DNA of 64,000 nt from contig CM069593.1 of assembly GCA_035771175.1 (NCBI GenBank), forward strand, positions 18,476,908 through 18,540,907, written 5' to 3'. The translations under genes and the position numbers were made by a program. Shown in pieces: positions 50,782 through 62,246 of this stretch; position 1 is the first letter of the stretch; every line of letters begins with the position of its first letter. The notes beneath the pieces were generated by a model. The model was not told the DNA's origin. It was given only the letters and a program-made list of their open reading frames with translations, and searched no databases. The stretch comes from Paratinospora sagittata. Taxonomy: Eukaryota > Streptophyta > Magnoliopsida > Ranunculales > Menispermaceae.

Positions 50782-51990
50782 CTTAGTGATTTTTAGTCAA
50801 TGATAGAAGGCTCACAGCGAAAGATTGCCACGTGGCTTCGTTACCATATACCAGCGTGTCACCTCATTTTAGTGGATTACTTCATGACCCATTTGACATT
50901 TCATTTAAACTCTATTTTTAAAAATAAGTTTTTAATTTAATTAAAAAGTAATTTTTTTATTTTTTTTTAAGCCACTGAAAAGTGGTTTCTCAAGTTCATT
51001 TTAAGAAAACATGAAAAAAATACCTTTTTTTTGTAGTATTCTTATTGTCTTCAAATTTAAAAAAAGTTTTTAAATTTTCAAAAAACAGACCAACCTAACA
51101 AGTTTTTTTAAAAACAAAAAATTATTTTTAAATTGCATATAAAACAGTGCTGAACTTTTCAACCCAACTTTATATAGCAAAAATGTTCAAACAACACAAA
51201 ACTGTACAGTTATGATTACATCAACTTAAGCATAATTTTGGGTCAAATTTTTCTTGCCCATACTTTTACTGTAAAAGTTGATGTTTCCTTTCTTCTTCTT
51301 TTTTCTTTTTTTTTTATTTTTTAATATATTTTTTTTAGTAATTCTTTAACACTTTTAACTTTTTTTTATAACTTTAACACCTTTTAATTAATCATGTGCA
51401 CGTACCCATAGACTAGTCAATTTAGAATGGAAACTTGACACTGATCCATTACGGCAATTATATGCATACGACCAACTTCTTTAATTTTGAACAATATATA
51501 ATTGATAGTTTTCCATTTAAACATGTAGCACGAACTGTTGATATGATGAATCCATTGACCGAGAAAAGAAGCTTGTTAATTATCAACATGGATGCTTGGC
51601 CAATAACAAGAAATTTAACAAACAGACAACCAATGCTATATGTACTTGGTGAGCAGAAAAACCAAAGAATCAATAGCATTAATGTTTGTGATCAACATCT
51701 TGCCGGTGTGGTGTGCAACTTGTAAGCAATTAATAATAAGAGTTTCAAAGTCAAGCAATTTGGGCTTATTTAGCAAAATTCCAATAAGAGAGAGAGAGTA
51801 GATGAGGCAATTAATAGGGAAATGACACTGGCCACTGGGGCCTTCAACCCCAACTTGTAGTAATGCTCATGCACCAAATAGATAGCACCTCTCTTGGGAA
51901 ATATAATTGGCTAGTAGATTGAATTCAGATATTTTCTTTAATCGAATAAATCGATCTCTATTCAGAAGATTACTTCTCCCAAAGATTAGT

Positions 51991-52002
51991 TATATATATA
52001 AA
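51991..52002 (+). promoter_or_regulatory. TATA box of the WRKY gene
   Basis: TATATATATAAA lies about 100 bp upstream of the first ATG of the WRKY transcript. Confidence 0.55.
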
Positions 52003-52100
52003 CCCACCATCTTCATTAAAGAACTCTCACAGCTTCTCATCATTAAGTTATTGTGTCGTCGTCTTCTATCTCTCTTGTCACCAAGATAATCTAGTGTATT

Positions 52101-52115
52101 ATGTTGCAATACTGA
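52101..52115 (+). promoter_or_regulatory. Four-codon upstream ORF overlapping the next ATG
   Basis: ATG TTG CAA TAC TGA encodes a four-residue peptide whose stop codon shares its last A with the next ATG (TGATG). Such an arrangement can favour re-initiation at the second ATG. The effect is inferred. Confidence 0.5.
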
Positions 52116-52168
52116 TGGAGGAGAGTCCACTGTTTATGTGACCTGAAGCCATTAAATCAGAAGAATCT

Positions 52169-53658
52169 ATGCTTTTGATGAAGTCTATTATGATAAACTT
52201 TCTTGCATCCAAAGTGTACTCAGGACCAACCATCAAAGACATTGAGGAGGCATTGTCCATCATAAACCAAGACACTGAAGCCAGTGAACCAAACATTGCG
52301 GGATCCAGGTACGTACATGATATGAAGCCAAACTAATTCCTTCTCTTTCCGGAGCAGATGGGCATTTAAATTTTGTAATAATCAGTCGGTAACTAGTGAT
52401 TTATTTCTCTCTCGCAGGAAATTGGTAGTAGAAAATGATTTTATCAGTAAGAATGACAGAAAATTCACTCTGGAAATCAAGAGTCATGGCAATGGAACAG
52501 CGGACGATGGGTTTAAATGGAGAAAATATGGGCAGAAATCAATAAAAAATAGCCCAAATCCAAGGTACTTCTCTCGTTTCTCTCTCTCTCTCTCTCTTTT
52601 TTTAAATCTTAAATCTCCAACTGACAACAGCGTCATTATTCTTTCATTGCCTCAGTTTTCTGAAAGAAAAGTGTGTCATCGCAATTAAGCCTTAAGCTAT
52701 AATCTGTCACTAACTATCTTAATACTAGACACATTAATTTCTATGATTTACTTTTTTGTGAAGTGACCAGTTGTATACCGTTCCAAAACCATTAGGAACG
52801 GTAGTAGCATTGAGGATCCCTACTTTGTCATGAGCCCCCTAATTTAGGATTCCATATGCACTTGTGCCCTCCTCTTGTTTATATTCCAGTGTAGAGCGAA
52901 ATTCTGAATTCAACATGTGTTAATGAGTGCTTGGATTAAAAAAACAGAAAAAGGGTCTGTTCATGAGTGAATATCCAAGGACATAAGAATAGACAAGATA
53001 ATTAAATCCACGGTAGAAATAAGAATACACAGGAATAGAACATAGATAACAAGTAATTCATTGCAACAGTACTCTGATTTATCTTTGAATAAGGTGGTAA
53101 GGTGGTATGGCTTATCTTTGAATAAAAGGGTACAAGATATTACTGCAGGCTTAAAAGGGAAATTCATATTTTACATACCCACTGCTAATGAACCTACTCC
53201 TGGATATCAGTGACATATATTCATCTTTGGTTTTGTTGTGTACAATGGGGAACAGGAGTTACTACAAGTGCACAATCCCAGGGTGTGGAGCAAAGAAGCA
53301 AGTGGAACGGTCAAGCAAGGACCCCGACAACCTTCTTATCACCTATGAAGGGATACACTTCCACTTTGCCTATTCACATTTCCTACTACCACAACCTCAC
53401 CTACACCAACCACCAACCAAGAAGGCCAGGGACAGTTTACACTCCAAAGTCCAAATCAAAGCAGAGAAAAGTCCATTAATTGTGAAGCCCACAGTTAGAC
53501 CTCAAGGCTATACAACAAAAGATGTCAGCCCACAAGGTTTCCTTGAGGATGTGGTGCCTCGAATGGTTCTGAAGCCATGGAGCAATTCAGCTTTGTCATC
53601 AAAATACTCTTGTTTCTCTACTCCTTCCTTCCATCGATCTGTTAATTATCACTCTTGA
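52169..53658 (+). CDS. WRKY49: WRKY transcription factor, group IIc, WRKY49-like
   Basis: Three exons (52169-52308, 52418-52564, 53256-53658) give 229 residues. WRKY proteins bind W-box DNA in the nucleus. The domain reads DDGFKWRKYGQKSIKNSPNP, with WRKYGQK at residues 81-87, and a C-x4-C-x23-H-x-H zinc finger (Cys101, Cys106, His130, His132). The intron inside the domain (after NPR) is at the usual group II position. The KSIKNSPNPRSYYKC form, the HFHFAY segment and the C-terminal QGFLEDVVP match Arabidopsis WRKY49 as I remember it. Start choice: an ATG at 52115 is in frame, but a TGA at 52139-52141 follows eight codons later, so I start at the next usable ATG, 52169. The TGA may be a nonsense change of a Trp codon in the original N-terminus; it lies well before the DNA-binding domain. 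Confidence 0.88.
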
Positions 53659-53659
53659 T

Positions 53660-54657
53660 TTCAATGGTACTTATGGTGTACTAATAGGCGTAGAATACTT
53701 AAAAATGATCTCTTCCAAATGATATGAATCAGGGGAATAATGTAATGCCGTGTAAAGCTTATAAATAAATTAACCAGACATATCATCTTTCAAAATAAGG
53801 AAATTAATATAATTCCCCAAATTTCATGATGTTGTGACACTTCGCATTTTATGTATCCTATCTTAAGTGTTTATATTGTTGGTATGTGCAGTACTTACAA
53901 TGATGGTTTTATAACGGTGCATGATAAATGACAGCAACCATAAAAGGACTTGCAGACAGATAGATCAGATTAACCACCCAAATAAGAGATTGAAACATAC
54001 CAAAAAATCATGCATTTCCAGTACTTAATGGTGTAAAATGCCAACTCGTGTTTCATCAGAATTATAAAGCAACTTTCCAAGCTTTTGCCACAATATCTAC
54101 GCTAATAGTTTCACTTTCACTCCTTTTACCCGGTTGTAATATGGCACATCAAAATGCAGCATTAGCTTAAAATATTAGACCATCTGTAGTTCTGTACCCA
54201 AACTCTCAACAAAAATTAAATCAGTAGGCAGTGAATTCTCTCCTTAAAAGCTACTGTAAAAGCATTTGATTCATACAAGTTTCTTTCCTAAACTTGTAGT
54301 GAGAAGACTTATTGAATGATAATCAGAGTGGCTGCAGGAGAAGAATTTCACCCCTGCCTTGATAAAAAATAGAAAAAAAAGACCCCTAGAATGTGTTTCA
54401 ACAGCAAATGCTACTCAAAGCTCATATAACAGAAGGGCTACATTGCATTTTAAGATAAGAAAAAGCTAACAGCAGCATCTTTTTTCACAACACCCGCTCC
54501 AAGTTGATCTTCAATGTTTTTTTTTTTTTTTTCCATCATTAGCAACAATGTGCAAACATTAAGAAAGCTTTGAGGCTGTACCTGCTACTTCAGTTCCAGG
54601 AATCTAGAAGAGGAACAGTTGGGAGAAAAGAACCAAACAGCTGGAACTCCTTCAGTA
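53660..54657. other. Intergenic stretch between convergent WRKY and FtsJ genes
   Basis: The two genes run tail-to-tail. No ORF or RNA gene is seen, only a T run near 54518-54531 and probable 3' UTR sequence of both genes. Confidence 0.6.
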
Positions 54658-57600
54658 CTACCGCAAACCTTGACAAATAAAATATATCTCCCTGGAAGAA
54701 GATCTTGTAGCTTTGGGCCTTAACCATGATGCCTTCCGGAAACATGGTTTGCAAATTTTGCTAAATTCTGAAATTAGGACAAAAAGGGCAGATGAGAAAG
54801 AAACAAACAACATAGTATCTATGTACTATTTATCTGCATTGAGCATTAGTTTCCCACCTTGCACATCTTCACTCTCAAGAAGCTTAATGACAAGGTTACC
54901 CCCAGGTAGCAGAACACCACTAGACCTATGGGATGACTCTTCCCTGTCGACATCATCGTCCAGATGAGCAACAGCAGCCTCACCAAGAGCCAGATCAAGT
55001 GCCTGCATTCCTAGCTCAACAGATAACGCCGCATCCTTAGTTGTGATTCCTGAAACAAGTGGACACATGTCTGACAGTATAACTGAGAAACCTTTGCCCT
55101 GCAACAAAGTAAATCAGAGCCATACTTGCATCTCTGCTTAAAGATATGTATATAAAAATAAATAAAAAATAAATGTAATGAACAATTTGGGTGGCCCAAG
55201 AACACAAGTATGTTACTAGAGAAACTGAGCATAATCACACTTGCAGAAGACTTAAAAACAAAATTGCTTTTGACCATGTCAGTGGAGGAGACTAAGCAAT
55301 GGGTAGAGTGAAGGACTGATTATTTTGGATCTGAAGTGAAACTGGTAGCTGCCTTAAGCCAGAAGGATTGCTGTCTGGTCACTGTTGGACTAAAAGGAAG
55401 ACAGAGAATGGCACTAAGAATAGGTCATTGGGCAGGTGACATCATCACCCAAAGTACAATTATCTTTTGATGGAGCTGAGAAATTGAATGAGGAAACTTC
55501 CCTTCTCAGAGATGCATGGGAAGAAACCAGTTTTGAGCGAGAGGGCTTCCAGAGGTTGGCCTCCTGTGTGGAGTCAGAAAAAGAGGGATTGAAGAATAGG
55601 CACGAACCCTCTTGGACTTTATCATTCACACCTTCATTTACAGATGAAAAATGGTTAGCAGTTCCTTCTAAATCTAAAGTGGCTGTGATCCGAGAGGAAG
55701 GCAGCAACGGGGGCAGGGAAATGTCTGCAGCATTTAATGCTACTGGTTTTTTTTTTTTTTTTTTTGAGAATAAACAAAACAGATATATTAAAAATAGAAA
55801 TGGTCAACAACAAAACAGAGCACCTCTGGTGCTCTAACCAACAAGAGGACATCAAACTTACAACAATCTTACATAAAACAATCACCCCAATTTCTCACCC
55901 AATCATTAATAGAGTAATTCCCATTAATTCCAAACGCCACCAACCAAGAGCTTGCCATTAGGATGACATCATTCCACACCTCTTCAACATTCCTCGCAAC
56001 CCCTTCGAAAATGCGGTGATTGCGTTCCAACCAAATTCTCCATAATGTAGCAAAGATAGCAGACTGCAAGATATTAACCTGGCTACCTTTAAGACCACTT
56101 ATATGAGCCATCGTCAGGCAGTCAACAATTGAGGTTGGGATGGCAAACCTTTCCCCAATTCTAGACTTCCATTCTACCCATATTGTCAAAGAGAATGAGC
56201 ATCTGAAAAATAGATGATCTGCACTGTCTACATTGTTACACACAAAACACAGCAATGTGGAAGCAAAGTTAAAAAAAGGAAGCCTTCTTTTGGAGAACAT
56301 CACCTATGTTAAGCTTATTATGGATCACGATCCACCCAAATATTTTTACCTTAGATGGTATATGAAGCTCACAACAAAGGGGCCAAAGGAGAAGAAAGAA
56401 AAGAAGGGTCATCAATCACAAACTGAAACATGGACTTGCAAGTAAAATGGCCAGAAAATGCTACTGGTTATGAACCTTGGGACATCACACTGTCAGACCT
56501 CCTGAATGGTGTCATCTCCTTGGATAGTTTCTGAGGGATCGTGTTTGTGGGAGGTTTTAGCTATGCAGATGTGTTGGACTCTGCAAAAGGTTGGGCTGCT
56601 TCTATATGGCAAGCTAAGGCCAAGATGCATTTACAAAGTTTCTTGTAAGGAGAGGGACTTAATGTCGTTTCCATACATGTTATACTATTTATAAACATAC
56701 CAAAATACAGGCTAATGCTTCAAGTTCTTAGGTTTTATTGCTTTGCCTTCATAGTTTATTAGCTGCATGATTTTTTTGAAGATAAAATAGGAAGAACCTT
56801 GGTAAATGATAGTCACATGGATCTCTTGCCACCTCAACAAACCATCCTTGAAGAGGTTGTACACATCCACTACAGTCAATCCCTTTGGCAGAATTTTGCA
56901 TACATCAGTCCATAATGCTACCAAAGTTGCAATTAAATATGACAAGAATCTAACAAAATTATTCTATTGTTAGTAGTTTGTCTGTAAATTTGCAGAATTG
57001 TCTTTCTAGAAGCTTCAGCATGTAGCCCTGAACACTTTTGAATATCATGTCTTTCTTATTAACCCTTGATTGTTTTAGCCGCGTTTGTTTGACCTTAATT
57101 GTCATCATGTGCTTCCTTGGAAGCATAAGTGGACTTTAGCTAATACCTAAAAATAAGCTCATACATTTCTTATGAGTTCCCACACTCTAATTTTGCTTGC
57201 CTTCACATACTTTCTTAGAACCTTAAGTGGTCTTTTGCTCGTGATTCTGAGTAAGCTCACATGCTCTAGTCTTTGCCTTGCTCACTGTCATGTGTTTCCT
57301 CAGAAGCTCAGATGGTCTTTTTTGCAAGTTTATGGTCTTACTTATTGTGAAATGTGTGTTCGAGAACTTTACATGGTCTCCTGTGTATATTTCTAAGTAA
57401 ACTCACGTACTTTAGTTTTGCTTCTTGTTATATGCTTCTTTAGGAGCTAACATGGTCTTCTACAAATACTTAAGAGCAAGTTCATAAGCTCTAATATTGC
57501 TAATTATCACATGCTTCCTCTCACGTGAAATTTTAAAGAAGCACATGACGACGAGCAAGACTAGAATGTGTGAACTTACACATAAGCATGCACAAAAGAC

Positions 57601-58804
57601 CATTTGAGCTTCTATGAAAACTCTTGATAACAAATAAGATCAAAGTGTGTGCTTACTCATAAGCTGAATAAAAGACTACGATAATTTCTAAAAAGCACGT
57701 GACATTGATGAAAGCCAAATCATGTAAGGTTACTCATAAATATGTGCAAAAGACCAAACCTCCAAAGAAGTATATGACGATTATGGTCAGAGTTGGCTGA
57801 AATGAATACGAGTCAAAAGAAAGGCAAACAAGATTCGAAAGTGCAAATGACCATGTGTTAAAAGCTTTTGAAAGTATATATATATATATATGCGCAAATA
57901 AGCTATTACATGGTAAGATGATGCTGTAAGAAAGATCCTCATCAGAATTGGTTACAAGACAACTAGGTGGGCATCAGCAATTTTGAACAAAAAAGTATAA
58001 AAACGATCAACCTCCTCCTTATAAGTATACAATTTCTACATTTGATAAAGGAAATGAAGTTGGTATATTGACCAAGTATGTTAGTAAACACGCACAAGGG
58101 GGGAGGGAGACAAGCTACAAGTTCAGAAATCGTTCAAGTAATAAAGGATAACAACTACACAATTATGTGTAGTCCAAGGGGATTAAGAGGAATGATCGAA
58201 TACCTTAGGGGAAAGCGCCCTTGCTTGATCCCTTGGAAGATTCATCACATCACCACAAACAGTTTGTACCCTCGAATCACAGTAGATATTTGGAACCTTC
58301 ACCTTCTGTTCTGAAATCCAACATCTAAAAAATCAGAAAAAAAAATAAAAAAAAAATCGAAGAAAGAACTTGATAGCATAGTTCCTGACCTTCAAATCAA
58401 TACCCACCACCGCCCCACCATTTTTCGGAGGGCCCAGGCTCTGACAAGCTACCTGGATCCAATTTAAACCGGAATGAACAAAACAAGCAAAATAAAAAGA
58501 AGAAGAGAAAAAAAAAAAAAGGGTAGATATGTTGTTGTACAAAGGAAATGGGTACCTGAAGCCAAGCACCAGGAGCGCATCCAAGGTCTAGGACTGAATC
58601 ACCTGGTTTTATTAGCTTGTGTTGCTTCTGCATTTGCAAAAGCTGTTCTTGCAAATTGAACATAGAACAAACACGTAATTAACCAAACCAATAACAAAAA
58701 GAAATGAAAGAAAAAAATGGGAAAACCTTGAAGGCGGATCGAGCCAAGTAGCCGAGGCGCTGAGCCTCTCTGTAGAAGAAATCGGGCATTCCAGCTCCGC
58801 TCAT
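54658..58804 (-). CDS. FtsJ/RrmJ-family rRNA 2'-O-methyltransferase
   Basis: Six minus-strand exons (58804-58727, 58642-58556, 58452-58390, 58305-58204, 55098-54858, 54767-54658) join in frame to 226 residues. The family transfers a methyl group from S-adenosylmethionine to a ribose 2'-OH of large-subunit rRNA. Visible features: MSGAGMPDFFYREAQRLGY at the start, the SAM-binding DLGCAPGAW (45-53), and the catalytic K-D-K-E tetrad at Lys26, Asp120 (LSDMCP), Lys182 (VIKLLE) and Glu217 (SSREIY). The length matches bacterial RrmJ and the plant protein At5g13830; organelle location is likely by homology to MRM2/FTSJ2, but no clear transit peptide is visible. Intron 4 is 3.1 kb and carries a truncated LINE and a large inverted repeat array. 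If the last intron is retained, the frame stops at 54826 and loses Glu217. Confidence 0.93.
55747..56456 (-). mobile_element. 5'-truncated LINE in the FtsJ gene intron
   Basis: About 710 bp of the 3' end of a plant L1-type LINE, in the same orientation as the host gene. The poly(A) tail is the T run at 55747-55764 on the plus strand. The target duplication AATGCTACTGG flanks it at 55736-55746 and 56457-56467. The coding remnant is the zinc-binding end of the reverse transcriptase protein. Confidence 0.88.
55869..56303 (-). pseudogene. Remnant of LINE ORF2: reverse-transcriptase zinc-binding domain
   Basis: A 144-codon frame carries the zf-RVT finger (C-x2-C-x6-H-x4-C in CFVCNNVDSADHLFFRC) and the following ATLWRIWLERNHRIF segment typical of the C-terminus of plant LINE polyproteins. 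Just upstream, in another frame, the preceding WIVIHNKLNIGDVLQKK segment can still be read, so there is a frame break near 56275. The fragment has no RT core and is not functional. Confidence 0.85.
57095..57785. repeat. Large inverted array of diverged ~80-bp repeats
   Basis: The left arm (about 57095-57535) contains five or six diverged copies of a unit of about 75-85 bp. Landmarks are a GGTCTTTT block, an AAGCTCACAT-like block, TTTGCTTG and CATGTGCTTCCT. The right arm (about 57536-57785) holds about three copies in the reverse orientation, with GAAGCACATGACG, GAATGTGTGAACTTAC, ATAAGCATG and AAAAGACC. The turn lies near 57535. It sits inside the 3.1-kb intron of the FtsJ-like gene, so the transcript could fold into a long imperfect hairpin. 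It may be a foldback-type element. Confidence 0.7.
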
Positions 58805-58829
58805 CTCTTTCACCTCCCACTTCCTCACT

Positions 58830-59711
58830 CCGTTTCCCTCCCTCGGCTAACGAACTGAAACTTTAGGTTATGGGTAGGGTTCGCAAAGTTAGTCCGGACC
58901 GTTTGTTCACGCCAAACGGCCGTCGACTTAACATGTTACAAAAGTGATATAACTAATTTTTAATAGTGTTTTTTACTACTTATATGTTCGAATAATTTCG
59001 AAGTTTATTTTTCTACGAGATTTTCCATTAACAAGTAGTGACATGTACACGTATAGCAAGTAACTTTTTATAAATAAAATCTTAATTAACATTTTATTGA
59101 TATTACTATTAGTACTTATTTGAAAAAGATATATTTAACCAATAGGAGGTAGCTCAGTTAATTGATAAATTGAGTATAAGTATGGTTGAAATCTATATCT
59201 TAAGTTTAAGTCTATACATGTCTTTATTTATTTATTTCTGTTGGGAGGGTCGACACAAATATCTCTGTTATGTTCGAGTTCAGAATGATTAATCTTACCC
59301 AAAAGGATGGAGAATACCTCCCAAATGTTAATAAATAGATAAACAAGAAAAAGACATCTTTAATTGAAAAGTGAAATAGTTTGAAATAAGATTTATTTAA
59401 AAAATATTCTCTATTTACTAAACTTGCAATATATATTTAGTTCTCTGTATATGGTTAAATAAATACTATAAATTTATTGACTGTATAATAATCGTATAAA
59501 GATAAAATAGATTCAATTTTAAAATAACAAATTTATATTTTTAAAACTTATTTATGTTATTTAGAGTTTTTTAAATATATTTTAAAAATAAAGTTATAAA
59601 TCCAGAAAAAAAGCGCCTATCCCACTTTTTAAAAATATACTGATACGGACACGTGATAGGTTCGTTAATAGTATATGTTATTCGTACCCGTTTCTATTCG
59701 AACCCGCTTTT
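58830..59711. other. Gene-free AT-rich stretch
   Basis: The first ~100 bp upstream of 58804 are the leader and promoter of the FtsJ-like gene. The rest is AT-rich DNA with no ORF or RNA gene I can support. Confidence 0.6.
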
Positions 59712-59716
59712 TTGCC

Positions 59717-62241
59717 TGTGGCTACCCCACACCCCAGACCATCATCTCACGCGGGGCAGGACGGCGTGTGAAATGTCGGGGTGGAACGCTCAGCGTAGGC
59801 ATCACCAATCATCCCATAATAACCACAAGGACGGTTATGACCCTACAAACCTCAACCTAACACAAATCCAACCCTGTAAGTACTTGTAACAGTTTCTAAA
59901 ATCCACAAGATCCACAATAACAAGACAATAATAGTCTCCAAAATAAACATATTATATCATCCATCAAGCCCAAAATGATCCAACAATGTCTAGGGTCAAC
60001 ATACCTAGATTCATCATAAAAAGTTCAACGCCCCATGGCTATCAAAATAAAAGTTATACGGGCATCCTCACCATTTAAGTTAAACATGTGTTATAAATTA
60101 CATATAAACCAAAATATACAAAAATTATACACATGTAAATACAAGACATCCACAAAAGAACAAATCATCTCCTACTCACATCAAGGATGTCCTAGCTCTG
60201 CAATGGCTAGGTCCTTAAGCAAATACAATGTCTTTGTCTTTATCTGAAGTACCTGAAATGAAAGTGAGAGGGTGAGTAAACTATGCTCAATTAATAATAT
60301 TTAATCATGTCATCAATTATACATCAATAAAAGTCATATATGCATGAATGATGCTCATGAGTATATAAAACATATAATACATAGTATAACAAACATTCAT
60401 CTCCTATCATGCACATTCATCATCCATCCACCTTTCCACATCATTTCTCCATTGAATTAAACTCATCCTTTGGTCCTTCCATATGGGGTACAACTATCTC
60501 ATTCTAGATCATTCACTCCTAGCCTATAAGTGAAATGAACCTCCTTAGCAGGGTATTACATACCTTACAACCTTTGTGGTATATCATCCCCATCTAGTCA
60601 AATCTTCGCTCATGGAAGATTCAACCACACCTCTAGAGTATTTAGCATTTTAGCTTGGCTCTACTGTTTGTAGTGGGTTCTCTTAATGAGCAGTCCCAAC
60701 CTACGCAATGATCTCTAGCACAAATTTTATGGATATTCAATGCATGTCAATTCATGATACTTTAAACACATGCATTTTCATACTTAACCATTTCATGACT
60801 TTTAACATACGAGTATAATTTAATATGATGACATAAGTGATAAAACATAAAGAACAACTACTCACAACCAAGTCACGTAAGTTGTGTTATCCACACCATG
60901 ATTCCACACCAATCCAATCCAATCACAGTCCTAAAGCGATATAACCAACCAACCACACATAAATTAATCCCATGATCAACATCATATTCCACACATAAAA
61001 CTCACATCCAACTCCCCAACACAGTCAAATGAATCCATTTATACCATGATTAGTAATCCCCAACATATGGACACCATTCATGTCCAATTACAAGACCTAA
61101 GCCTAATATATAGTCTAGGTTTACTCATGATCATCAAGGCCAATGCATCAATTAACATTCAAACCTTGAAAGAATAATCATAAACAACTCAAATCCCTAA
61201 TTTAAGCCAACACATAGCATATCCCCCAATTTGAAGAAAAATCTCTACACTAGCAATTTGGCCAATTTGAGCTAAAGAACATGCTACACCATGAAAAAAT
61301 CCAAATTAACACCATAATCCATTCATGCATATCAAAATAACCAACATAGGTCACGCGCACTCCCATTGCACAACCCTAAGTTAAAAATCTAGGGCTAGGT
61401 TATTGTGTATAGAACTCTGTCAATTTCACCATGGAAATTAGGAAAAAAGCTACCATTGAGCTCAAATCCATACTAGGATTCCATTTTCATACCATGCATC
61501 TCGGTTTTTAGGGTTTTCATGGAAATCCTAACCTCATACAACATAAAAAAAAAAAACGTGATCAAGTGTTTAAAAAACACACATTGGGCATAGCTAAGGG
61601 TCAAAGACACACATTCATACCATTTCCAAGCTATTTTGGGTACATGCAAACAAAACCCTAACTTACGTCAACCCAAAACCATGGCTCATGGTGAAAGCTA
61701 TTCTATTAAAGAGTTTCATTCACCTTCAATGGTGGTTTAAAAGAGAGAGGAGGAAAAAATCATTACCTTGGGGGTTGATTTGAGTTAGAACACCTCGAAA
61801 GCTCAAACTCCTTATGTTTCCCTCTTCTCAACTTCTTTCCCTTCTTTCTAAAGTCCTACATGTGCAAACAAGACATCAAAATGGGTTTGCACAAGCCAAA
61901 CCACGAGCTAGGCCCACACACAAAACTTTAAGTAAATTGGGTTTCGCGCGAAGAGTGCGTTCCTCCTTGTATTGATAATCTTTATGCTCTCGGTCTCGCG
62001 CAAGGAGCGCGTTCCTCACTCAAGAAGTGCACTTTTTTTTGCTCTTTTCGACACTCTAAGGGTCTCCGATCAATCCGAGACTTTTCTTACACGTTAAACA
62101 ACTTAAAATCATGCGAAAACACTTAAACGAATACACACCAAGCATCAAATACACAAACATACACATCAATACAAGCACATAGAATTTTGACATAATACAA
62201 ATGGGTTATGACTTAGACAAAAGAATTTTTGGGGCGTCACA
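59717..62241 (-). mobile_element. Solo LTR (2,525 bp), probably Ty3/gypsy
   Basis: On the minus strand it begins TGTGACGCCCC (62241) and ends GGGTAGCCACA (59717), so its termini are TG...CA with short inverted complementarity. A perfect 5-bp target duplication TTGCC lies at 59712-59716 and 62242-62246. No primer-binding site, coding domain or second LTR is present, so it is the product of recombination between two LTRs. Internally it is non-coding, with a GC-rich ...GGAACGCGCTCC... block near its 5' part and several GATTGGATTGG runs. Assignment to gypsy rests on the length and the start sequence. Confidence 0.82.
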
Positions 62242-62246
62242 TTGCC

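Larger units (their letters stand above)
49310..52090. other. Mostly gene-free stretch
   Basis: Apart from one short ORF with a TATA box (50629-50781) I see no coding region. A 30-bp motif is repeated near 49908-49970. An ORF at 51435-51725 has no recognisable domain and is probably chance. The last few hundred bases are the WRKY promoter. Confidence 0.5.
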
